Assembly (NCBI GenBank): GCA_017527625.1
Contig: JAFXPV010000027.1
Location: 1-64,000, forward strand
Direction: 5' to 3'
Source of the DNA: Bacteroidales bacterium
Lineage (GTDB): Bacteria > Bacteroidota > Bacteroidia > Bacteroidales > UBA932
DNA length: 64,000 nucleotides
Shown here: one piece after another, positions 37,057-43,844 of the stretch
Numbering within the stretch: position 1 is the stretch's first letter
How the letters are laid out: the number at the start of each line of letters is the position of its first letter
Position numbers and translations under genes: made by a program
The notes under the pieces: generated by a model
The model's database searches: none
Seen by the model: the letters and a program-made list of their open reading frames with translations, nothing else
What the model was told of the DNA's origin: nothing

Positions 37057-37088
37057 CAAATTTAGTTAAATTTGCCTTACCAAGGCAA
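37057..37088 (-). promoter_or_regulatory. promoter of the two-helix membrane protein
   Basis: Minus strand: TTG at 37088..37086, 21-bp spacer, TAAATTTG at 37064..37057, 18 bases before the ATG at 37038. Confidence 0.48.
37067..37074 (+). promoter_or_regulatory. -7 element for the coiled-coil protein
   Basis: TAAATTTG, 29 bases before ATG 37104. It overlaps the spacer of the divergent promoter, so the two promoters compete for the same DNA. Confidence 0.45.
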
Positions 37089-37103
37089 CAAATATCATTC
37101 AAT

Positions 37104-37970
37104 ATGGAAAGGGAAGATAAATTGAGAAAAATAGTCGTGGCGCTCGCAATCGCCGCGGTGCTGCTTGGCGGTGTGCTGGCTTACGTATGGGTGAGCAAGA
37201 ACAAAATCGTCAATGACCTTAATATAGAGAAGGCCGACCTGACCCAGGAGATGGTCGAACTCCGCCAGGAATACGCCGAACTGCAGACAGCCAACGACAC
37301 TCTCAACGCAAACCTGCAGATAGAGAGGGAGAAGGTCGACCAGCTCATCGAGCGCTTCCAGAAGACTGAGGCTACCAACAGGGCCCAGATCCGCCAGTAT
37401 GAGAAAGAGCTCGGCACCCTGCGCAGCATAATGAAGCATTACATCGTCCAGATAGATTCGCTCAACAACCTCAATATGGCTCTGCGCGAGGAGGCTTCGG
37501 ACGCCCGTCGCGAAGCTGCAGAGAACAGGCGCCAGTACGAAGACCTGCGCTCTACCACCGACGAGTATGCCCGTCAGGTCGCCGAAGGTTCAGTGGTCAA
37601 GGGTCGCGGGGTGTCTCTGCACGCCATCAACTCCTCTGCCAAGGAGACCGACCGCAGCAGCCGCACCGAGAAGCTCCGTGCCGATATGTTCCTTATCGAG
37701 AACGCCATCGCCAAGAAGGGCCCGAGGAGGGTGTACATCCGCGTCAAGGGTCCGGACGGCATACTGCTGACAGCTGACGACAAGCAGCTCTTCACCTGCG
37801 ACGGAGAGCAGATGATCTACTCCGAGTCCCGCGAGGTTGACTACCAGGGCGAGGAGGTTGAGGTCAGCGTATACTTCGCAAGTCCCCAGCCGTTCACCAA
37901 GGGTGTCTACACCGTCGACGCCTATACCACCGAAGGCAAGATCGGTTCTGCCGACCTGCTCCTGAGATAA
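37104..37970 (+). CDS. membrane-anchored coiled-coil protein, unknown
   Basis: 288 residues. A short cytoplasmic start, one membrane helix (about 10-29), a long coiled coil (about 35-160, rich in Glu/Gln/Arg/Leu), and a C-terminal globular domain of about 110 residues (RVYIRVKGPDGILLTADDKQ ... PFTKGVYTVDAYTTEG). No family recognised. hemW follows without a gap. Confidence 0.7.
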   Translation: MEREDKLRKIVVALAIAAVLLGGVLAYVWVSKNKIVNDLNIEKADLTQEMVELRQEYAELQTANDTLNANLQIEREKVDQLIERFQKTEATNRAQIRQYEKELGTLRSIMKHYIVQIDSLNNLNMALREEASDARREAAENRRQYEDLRSTTDEYARQVAEGSVVKGRGVSLHAINSSAKETDRSSRTEKLRADMFLIENAIAKKGPRRVYIRVKGPDGILLTADDKQLFTCDGEQMIYSESREVDYQGEEVEVSVYFASPQPFTKGVYTVDAYTTEGKIGSADLLLR

Positions 37971-39053
37971 TTGGCAGGGATTTACATACACGTCCCCTTT
38001 TGTGCTTCCTTCTGCACTTATTGCGGATTCTATTCCGAGGTCCTGAGAGACGGAGCCTTGCGCGGGCGGTATGTCGCTGCGCTGCGCAGGGAGGCCGCCG
38101 CCTGCCGTGACTTTTTCCCCGAAGGTTCTGTGATCAAGACCGTCTATTTCGGCGGAGGGACGCCGTCGCTGCTGTCCCCGGCTGAATTTTCGGACATCTG
38201 TTCTGCTCTCTGCGACAATTTCGACCTCGGGGCGGTGGAGGAATTCACCGTCGAGGCCAATCCTGACGATGTGTGCAGAGGCGGGGAGGAGTTGCTGCGC
38301 TGCTGGAGGGACTGCGGGGTGAACCGCGTCAGCATCGGGGTGCAGTCTTTCGACAACGCGCATCTTAGATGGATGAACCGGCGGCACGACGCTGCCCAGG
38401 CCTGCAGGGCGGTGGAGCTGCTCACCAGCCGCTTCGGCAATGTGTCGCTCGACCTCATATTCGGCTATGCGGCCCTTGAAAATGCGCAGTGGGAGAGGGA
38501 CATCCGCAAGGCCGTCAGCCTCGGGGTGCAGCACATCTCCGCCTACCAGATGAGTCTGGACGCGGGCAGTATGCTCAGCAAGCTTGCCGACGCAGGACGC
38601 TACACAGAGCCCGACGAGGAGGTCTGCCGCAGCCAGTATTTTATGCTGCAGGATATCCTCGATGAGGCCGGTTACCTTCAGTACGAGATTTCGAATTTCT
38701 GCCGCCCGGGATTCCATTCCCGCCACAACAGTGCATATTGGCGGCGCGAGCCTTACCTGGGTCTCGGGCCCGGGGCCCATTCGTTCGACGGAGACCGCCG
38801 CCGCAGCTGGAACGTGGATGACCTGGGCCGCTGGCTGGAGGGTGCCCCGAAAGACGGGGAGACGCTCACGGATGTGGATATATACAACGAAAAGGTTATG
38901 TTGGGGCTGAGGACCTCCGCGGGCGTTGAAGCCTCGTTGCTCGGAGAGTCAGCTGAACACAACCTTTCGTTCGATGCCTCCACCGGCCGTTATTCCATCG
39001 GCCGCAGGGACAGATTCGTCTCGGACGCTATAATCCGCGATTACTTAAAGTAG
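37971..39053 (+). CDS. hemW: HemW-type radical SAM protein
   Basis: 360 residues from a TTG start directly after the preceding stop codon; no ATG fits. The radical-SAM cluster motif is Cys11-Cys15-Cys18 (VPFCASFCTYCGF), without the fourth Cys of HemN, followed by FGGGTPSLLSPAE and VSIGVQSFDNAHLRWMNRRH. A C-terminal HemN_C-like domain is present. HemW binds and delivers heme rather than oxidising coproporphyrinogen. It is probably translationally coupled to the coiled-coil gene. Confidence 0.88.
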   Translation: MAGIYIHVPFCASFCTYCGFYSEVLRDGALRGRYVAALRREAAACRDFFPEGSVIKTVYFGGGTPSLLSPAEFSDICSALCDNFDLGAVEEFTVEANPDDVCRGGEELLRCWRDCGVNRVSIGVQSFDNAHLRWMNRRHDAAQACRAVELLTSRFGNVSLDLIFGYAALENAQWERDIRKAVSLGVQHISAYQMSLDAGSMLSKLADAGRYTEPDEEVCRSQYFMLQDILDEAGYLQYEISNFCRPGFHSRHNSAYWRREPYLGLGPGAHSFDGDRRRSWNVDDLGRWLEGAPKDGETLTDVDIYNEKVMLGLRTSAGVEASLLGESAEHNLSFDASTGRYSIGRRDRFVSDAIIRDYLK

Positions 39054-39707
39054 GCCGTTGGCTTTGCAGCAGGCCACGATGGCGGTGATTGCAAAACCTG
39101 CCATAAGGATGGTGACGTATACGATGCCGATCACTTTAAGTCTCTTGAGCCATTTGTCGTTGTTCCATCCGATGGTCTGCAGTGCGCTCCAGAAACCGTG
39201 GCTGAGGTGCAGCCAGATGGCTACGAACCATACGAGGTAGAGGATGGTGATCCAGACGTTTCCGAAGGTCTGGTTGAGGAGCATATTGGGGTCTTCGGCT
39301 TCTCCGCCGGTGAACTCCTGCAGCTGCATATCAGCCCAGAAGTGGGTAAGGTGGATGGCCAGGCCGAGCAGCACGATGGCACCGAGGTAGATCATGTTCT
39401 TTGAAGCCCACGAGTCAGCCTGGGTCTTGGTGGCTACTTCATACCTCTTGAGGCCGCCGCGTGACTTGAGGTTGCTGGCGGTAAGGATGAAAGCATAGAT
39501 GATGTGGATCACAAAGCCGAAAGCCAGGACGGGAACCATTATGCTGATTACGGGAGTGCCCATAAAGTCGCAAACTTTCTGGAAAGCTTCAGCGCTGAAG
39601 ACAGAGGTGAAGTTCAGGACCATGTGCAAAGTGAGAAAAAGCACGAGGAATATGCCGGAGATACTCATAATAAGCTTTTTCCCGATCGAAGATGAAAATA
39701 TGCTCAT
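39045..39707 (-). CDS. sdhC: succinate dehydrogenase/fumarate reductase cytochrome b subunit
   Basis: 220 residues, five predicted membrane helices, with heme-ligand-type His in LTLHMVLNF, FVIHIIYAF, LAIHLTHFW and LHLSHGFWSA. This is the single b-type anchor (SdhC/FrdC, Bacteroides type) that carries electrons between quinol and the flavoprotein and iron-sulfur subunits. In most Bacteroidales sdhA and sdhB follow directly; here the next gene downstream is hemW on the opposite strand. The last nine bases overlap hemW. Confidence 0.88.
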   Translation of the reverse strand: MSIFSSSIGKKLIMSISGIFLVLFLTLHMVLNFTSVFSAEAFQKVCDFMGTPVISIMVPVLAFGFVIHIIYAFILTASNLKSRGGLKRYEVATKTQADSWASKNMIYLGAIVLLGLAIHLTHFWADMQLQEFTGGEAEDPNMLLNQTFGNVWITILYLVWFVAIWLHLSHGFWSALQTIGWNNDKWLKRLKVIGIVYVTILMAGFAITAIVACCKANGLL

Positions 39708-39740
39708 ACTGCTTGTATTGTTTGTTTCGTTATAGATTTA

Positions 39741-39748
39741 CAAATATA
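39741..39748 (-). promoter_or_regulatory. -7 element for sdhC
   Basis: TATATTTG on the minus strand, 33 bases before the ATG at 39707; exact TAnnTTTG. No TTG -33 was found. Confidence 0.45.
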
Positions 39749-39761
39749 GGAAATAATTTGT

Positions 39762-40220
39762 TTAATCGCTCTGTCCGCGGTCCCTTTCCCTGCGCATATC
39801 TTTGTCTTTGATGCTCTGACGTTTGTCGAACTCGCGTTTTCCGCGTGCCAGCGCTATGTCGAGCTTGGCGTAGCCGTTGTCGGCGATGAACAGTTTCACC
39901 GGAACCACTGTCAGTCCTTTCTCCTTGATGGAGCGGGCGAGCTTGCGAAGTTCTTTTTTGGTGAGCAGCAGCTTGCGGTCGCGGCGCGGGTCGTGGCGGT
40001 TGTAGCTGCCCCACCAGTATTCGGCCACGTTCATATTCTTCACGTAGAGCTCGGTGCCCGAGAAATAGCAGTAGCTGTCGACCAGCGAAGCCTTGCCGGC
40101 GCGGATCGACTTGATCTCGGTGCCGGACAGCACTATGCCGGCCACGAAGCGTTCTATGAATTCGTATTCGAAGGACGCTTTCTTGTTCTTGATCTCTATT
40201 CTGCTTTTTGCTTTAGGCAT
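39762..40220 (-). CDS. smpB: SsrA-binding protein
   Basis: 152 residues from ATG 40220 ([20 protein letters not shown]). SmpB core [22 protein letters not shown], then [26 protein letters not shown] and [23 protein letters not shown]. The basic C-terminal tail ([16 protein letters not shown]) enters the ribosome. It delivers tmRNA to stalled ribosomes. The start is only two or three bases after the predicted transcript start. Confidence 0.95.
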   Translation of the reverse strand: MPKAKSRIEIKNKKASFEYEFIERFVAGIVLSGTEIKSIRAGKASLVDSYCYFSGTELYVKNMNVAEYWWGSYNRHDPRRDRKLLLTKKELRKLARSIKEKGLTVVPVKLFIADNGYAKLDIALARGKREFDKRQSIKDKDMRRERDRGQSD

Positions 40221-40227
40221 AACAAGG

Positions 40228-40235
40228 CAAATATA
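40228..40235 (-). promoter_or_regulatory. -7 element for smpB
   Basis: TATATTTG on the minus strand, ending eight bases before the ATG, so the mRNA would be leaderless or nearly so. Confidence 0.48.
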
Positions 40236-40244
40236 ATAGTTTTT

Positions 40245-40252
40245 TAAATTTG
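40245..40252 (+). promoter_or_regulatory. -7 element for miaA
   Basis: TAAATTTG, ending five bases before ATG 40257, so the transcript would begin at or next to the start codon. It is divergent from the smpB box within a 36-bp intergenic gap. Confidence 0.48.
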
Positions 40253-40256
40253 TAAT

Positions 40257-41108
40257 ATGGATTACGACCTGACTTGCGTGCTGGGCCCCACGGCCTGCGG
40301 GAAGACGAAATATGCTGTGGCTCTGGCCAAGGAGACCGGAGCGGAGATTCTGTCGGCGGATTCGCGGCAGGTCTACCGCGGTATGGACATCGGCACTGGC
40401 AAGGACCTGGCCGATTACGACGGTGTGCCTTACCACCTGATCGACATAGTCCCGGCCGGCGAGAAATACGACATCTACCGCTACCAGCGCGACTTCCACA
40501 ATGCCTATCGCGATGTTATCTCACGCGGCAGGCCTGCAATCCTCTGCGGCGGGTCCGGCCTTTACATCGAGGCTGCGACGAGGGGCTACCATCTGCCCGA
40601 CGTGCCGCAGAACCCCGAGCTGCGCGCCGAGCTCGAAAAGGAGAGCGACGAGACACTTATCGCCAGGCTCTCATCCCTCAAGACGCTCCACAACTCCACG
40701 GACTACGATACCCGCAAGCGGCTCATCCGTGCGCTGGAGATTGCAATCTACGAGCAGGAGCATCCGGTGGACCGCTCCGCCTTCCCCCCTCTGAAGACCC
40801 GCTACATAGGCCTGGACGTCAGCCGCGAAGAGCGGAATGCCCGCATCGACGCCCGTCTGGACGCCCGTCTTGCCTCCGGAATGGTAGATGAAGTCCGCGG
40901 CCTGCTGGACTCCGGCATCGCCCCCGAAGATCTCATCTATTACGGCTTGGAATACAAATTCATCACCCTCTACCTGACCGGCCAGCTGTCATACGACGAA
41001 ATGCACGACCGCCTGGCCACCGCTATCCACCAGTTCGCCAAGCGTCAGATGACCTGGTTCCGCGGAATGGAACGCCGCGGCATCACCATCGAGTGGGTGA
41101 AAGTATAA
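40257..41108 (+). CDS. miaA: tRNA dimethylallyltransferase
   Basis: 283 residues. P loop [15 protein letters not shown] at 9-23, [16 protein letters not shown] near 35-50, and [12 protein letters not shown] near the end. It adds dimethylallyl to A37 of tRNAs that read UNN codons. It is slightly shorter than the usual 300 or more residues but complete by motif. The palindromic repeat copy 2 begins 37 bases after its stop. Confidence 0.94.
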   Translation: MDYDLTCVLGPTACGKTKYAVALAKETGAEILSADSRQVYRGMDIGTGKDLADYDGVPYHLIDIVPAGEKYDIYRYQRDFHNAYRDVISRGRPAILCGGSGLYIEAATRGYHLPDVPQNPELRAELEKESDETLIARLSSLKTLHNSTDYDTRKRLIRALEIAIYEQEHPVDRSAFPPLKTRYIGLDVSREERNARIDARLDARLASGMVDEVRGLLDSGIAPEDLIYYGLEYKFITLYLTGQLSYDEMHDRLATAIHQFAKRQMTWFRGMERRGITIEWVKV

Positions 41109-41145
41109 AATCAGCATTAAGTCCATTGGGTAGAAACGCTCGCAC

Positions 41146-41323
41146 GGATGCAGCCTGAAGGGGAGCAGGCCTTCGGGGGGCTGGCCACCCGCGGCGGCAG
41201 AGCGGGAGGGACCCGACGAATGCGAGTTCTGCGAAGCAGGACGAAGCAGGCGTTGGGAGGGATTGGAGTGAGCCGAAGGCGAACGGAACCCCCCGAAGGC
41301 CTGCTCCCCCTCAGGCTGCATCC
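41146..41323. repeat. large palindromic repeat element, copy 2
   Basis: A 178-bp element in the inverse orientation to copy 1. The 35-base arm 41146-41180 pairs with 41289-41323 with one mismatch. That mismatch is a G-U pair in minus-strand RNA but A-C in plus-strand RNA. The core 41181-41288 differs from the copy-1 core at one base. Within the core, 41226-41232 and 41236-41242 can form a seven-pair stem around GAA, including GCGAAGC, which forms an unusually stable mini-hairpin in DNA. It lies between the convergent miaA and lgt genes and touches the lgt stop codon. Confidence 0.9.
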
Positions 41324-42286
41324 CTACTGGATTCCCATAGCACGGCGCTTGGAGGCGCTCATACGCTGATCTTTCGAGAGGTTTGCGCGGTGGTCGTTGT
41401 CCTTGGGGGCCTTGGGCTCTTCATCCCAGCCTTCCCTGAGGAACGGCAGCTTCTTGCGGAAGCTCCATACCAGGATGATGACACCCGCGATGATGAAGGG
41501 TATGCTCAGCAGCTGGCCCATATTGAACTGCATCGAAGCCTCGAATTCCACCTGGTCGTTCTTGATGAATTCGATCAGGAAGCGCATAGTGAACAGGACT
41601 ATGAAGAAAATGCCGAAGAGGGTGCCCCTGTAGAGCTTGTCGGATTTCTTCCAGTAGAGCCACAGCAGCACGAGGCCGAGGATGAGGTAGCTCAGGGCTT
41701 CATAGATCTGCGTGGGGTGGCAGGCAACGCCGTCCGGAGGATATACGCTCGGGCCGTAGAGCGTAGTCCATTCGATGGAGCGGGGGAACTTGAAGCCCCA
41801 GGGCAGGTCGGTCGGGCCGCCGAAGATCTCGGAATTGAAAAGGTTGCCGCAGCGGATGAAACAGCCTGCGATACTGCCTGCGATGGCCAGGCGGTCGAAC
41901 ATCCACATCGCGTCGAAGCCGTTCTTGCGGCCATACTTGTGGGCATAATAGATGACGCAGAACACGATGGCAAGGATTCCTCCGTGGCTTGCAAGTCCGC
42001 CCTGCCATACCTTGAGAATCTCGATGGGATGAGTCAGGTAGAATTTCGGCTCATAGAAGAGGCAGTGGCCCAGGCGGGCGCCCACTATGGTGCCGATGAG
42101 CAGGATGTACAGCAGCGGCTCGAGCAGCTGGACGTCGACGTTCTCCCTTTTGTAGAATTTATAGAACAACCAGTAGCCCAGCGGGAAGCCGGCTACGAAG
42201 AGCAGCGAATAGAAACGCAGCGAATAGTTGCCGATCGTGAAGATGGCAGGATCGACGTTCCAAACTACCGAGAGAAAATCTGCCAT
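41324..42286 (-). CDS. lgt: prolipoprotein diacylglyceryl transferase
   Basis: 320 residues, about seven membrane helices. The Lgt signature GARLGHCLFYEP is near 69-80, followed by GGLASHGGILA with the essential His-Gly loop and the IRCGNLFNSEIFGGPTDLPWG segment. A cytoplasmic Lys/Arg-rich tail follows residue 285. It transfers diacylglycerol to the lipobox Cys, the first step for all lipoproteins in this window. Its stop codon abuts the palindromic repeat. Confidence 0.95.
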   Translation of the reverse strand: MADFLSVVWNVDPAIFTIGNYSLRFYSLLFVAGFPLGYWLFYKFYKRENVDVQLLEPLLYILLIGTIVGARLGHCLFYEPKFYLTHPIEILKVWQGGLASHGGILAIVFCVIYYAHKYGRKNGFDAMWMFDRLAIAGSIAGCFIRCGNLFNSEIFGGPTDLPWGFKFPRSIEWTTLYGPSVYPPDGVACHPTQIYEALSYLILGLVLLWLYWKKSDKLYRGTLFGIFFIVLFTMRFLIEFIKNDQVEFEASMQFNMGQLLSIPFIIAGVIILVWSFRKKLPFLREGWDEEPKAPKDNDHRANLSKDQRMSASKRRAMGIQ

Positions 42287-42302
42287 AGGCTATACGTTTT
42301 GA

Positions 42303-42310
42303 CAAAAGTA
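42303..42310 (-). promoter_or_regulatory. -7 element for lgt
   Basis: TACTTTTG on the minus strand, 16 bases before the lgt ATG. Confidence 0.45.
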
Positions 42311-42322
42311 ACACATATTTCT

Positions 42323-42330
42323 TAAATTTG
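42323..42330 (+). promoter_or_regulatory. -7 element for the RlmI-like methyltransferase
   Basis: TAAATTTG ends six bases before ATG 42336; the transcript would start at the ATG or within one or two bases of it. Confidence 0.45.
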
Positions 42331-42335
42331 TCACT

Positions 42336-43271
42336 ATGAACATCGAACAGCCATCTGCACACTGGAAGGACTACGAGCTGATCGACTCCGGCGATTTCAG
42401 CAAGCTGGAGCGCTTCGGCAAGTTCGTGGCGATACGCCCCGAGCCCAAGGCCCTGTGGAACAAAAGCCTTCCCGACTCCGAATGGAAACGCCTCGCCCAC
42501 ACGGAATTCAAGCCCGGCGCCGGCTTCGGCAAGGCCGGCAAGGAAGACAGCGGCACCTGGAATATGCTCGGCGAGATGCCCGAGCAGTGGGTCATCCGCT
42601 ATGACGGTTCCGCGCAGGGACCGAAATTCAGCCTTCGCCTCGGCCTTACTTCCTTCAAGCACGTCGGCGTATTCCCTGAGCAGGCCCCGAACTGGGAATT
42701 CATCTATTCCAATACTTCGCGCCTTGTGAAGGAAGCCGCCGCAGCGGGCAAGCCTGTCCCCAAAGTGCTGAACCTTTTTGCATACACCGGAGCCGCGTCC
42801 CTGGCAGCAAAGGTAGCCGGGGCCGACGTGACGCACCTGGATTCCGTCCGCCAGGTAGTGACCTGGGCCAAGGGCAATATGGAGCTGAGCCGCTGCAGCG
42901 ACATCCGCTGGGTGGTGGAAGATGCCTTGAAGTTCGTCAAGCGTGAGGCCCGCCGCGGCAATACCTACCAGGGCCTGATTCTGGACCCTCCGGCGTACGG
43001 CCACGGTCCCAACGGGGAGAAGTGGAAGCTCGACGAGTGCCTGTTCGAGATGCTACGCGAATGCTCCGCGATCCTTGCTCCCAAGGACAGCTTTATGGTG
43101 CTGAACCTCTATTCAAACGGCTACTCGGCAGTTCTGGCCGACACTGTGGTGCGCAGCGCCTTCGGAAGCCTGCTCGCCGCCGGCAGCAAACTCTCCTACG
43201 GAGAACTGGTGCTCCGCGACCGCTTCGACAAAGCCCTGCCGCTGAGCGTCTTCTCCCGCCTGTTGCTTTAG
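42336..43271 (+). CDS. class I SAM methyltransferase, RlmI/RlmK-like
   Basis: 311 residues. SAM-binding motif KVLNLFAYTGAASLAAKVAGA near 148-168, acidic residue in VTHLDSVRQVVTWAKGN, and the catalytic LDPPAYGHGP near 219-228, matching the RlmI-type S-adenosylmethionine-dependent rRNA methyltransferase domain. It has no PUA domain at the N-terminus, so it is the short form. Probable target 23S rRNA; the exact base is not assignable. Confidence 0.85.
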   Translation: MNIEQPSAHWKDYELIDSGDFSKLERFGKFVAIRPEPKALWNKSLPDSEWKRLAHTEFKPGAGFGKAGKEDSGTWNMLGEMPEQWVIRYDGSAQGPKFSLRLGLTSFKHVGVFPEQAPNWEFIYSNTSRLVKEAAAAGKPVPKVLNLFAYTGAASLAAKVAGADVTHLDSVRQVVTWAKGNMELSRCSDIRWVVEDALKFVKREARRGNTYQGLILDPPAYGHGPNGEKWKLDECLFEMLRECSAILAPKDSFMVLNLYSNGYSAVLADTVVRSAFGSLLAAGSKLSYGELVLRDRFDKALPLSVFSRLLL

Positions 43272-43292
43272 ATTGACAGGGGGCGGGGAACT

Positions 43293-43832
43293 CTAGCGCA
43301 GGTATTTCCGGCTGTAGAGGCTGTCGTGGTCGTCGTGGCCGATGACGTCGGCCTCGGTGGACGCGTCGATAAGCGACTGGATGTAGCCGTTGATGGCGTC
43401 GACGCCGGCACGGAGTTTCTCAGGCGGCCAGGCATTGGTGCCGCCCGAAGAGATGGAGTTCTTCTCGAAGCAGATGTTGGCGTGCCACATAATGCCGTCC
43501 AGCACTCGCATCCGGGGATAATAGGAGTTCTTCAACTTGTAGAGGCGGAACTCCGCTATGATAGCGTCCACCCGCTCGAAGAAATCCTCCGGCCCGCGGA
43601 TGATCGTGATATCCGGTTCGTTATGCCGCGACCAGGCGATGCGGACCGTTCCGTCGTTGCCGCGCGTCACTTCGTACCACAGATTTGGGTAGCGCATCGT
43701 GTTGCTGTAATTGAACTCATAGGATACCGCCGCCCCTTCGGGCCTGGGGTTGGACCCCGTGGCTTTCGTGCCGAAACGCAGGCCGCCGAAAAAGATTGCC
43801 ATAATCGAAAGGATAAGAACCCCAGTCTTCAT
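43293..43832 (-). CDS. small anchored or exported protein, unknown
   Basis: 179 residues. The N-terminal hydrophobic helix (about 3-20) serves as a signal or anchor. The soluble part has beta strands followed by a Glu/Arg helix (FFERVDAIIAEFRLYKL) and a C-terminal Asp/His-rich stretch (ADVIGHDDHDSLYSRKYLR). No family recognised. It lies 12 bases after the GH20 gene, so it belongs to the glycan-directed operon. Confidence 0.65.
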   Translation of the reverse strand: MKTGVLILSIMAIFFGGLRFGTKATGSNPRPEGAAVSYEFNYSNTMRYPNLWYEVTRGNDGTVRIAWSRHNEPDITIIRGPEDFFERVDAIIAEFRLYKLKNSYYPRMRVLDGIMWHANICFEKNSISSGGTNAWPPEKLRAGVDAINGYIQSLIDASTEADVIGHDDHDSLYSRKYLR

Positions 43833-43844
43833 TCCACTATTTCA

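Noticed and set aside
41148..41369. Reading frame of about 73 codons across palindromic copy 2, with an identical 40-odd residue stretch in a frame across copy 1 (25029-25259)
   Set aside because: The shared amino-acid stretch follows simply from the near-identical 108-bp core. It continues into arms and flanks that do not match in protein sequence, has no domain features, and reads through a structured repeat, so it is treated as non-coding.
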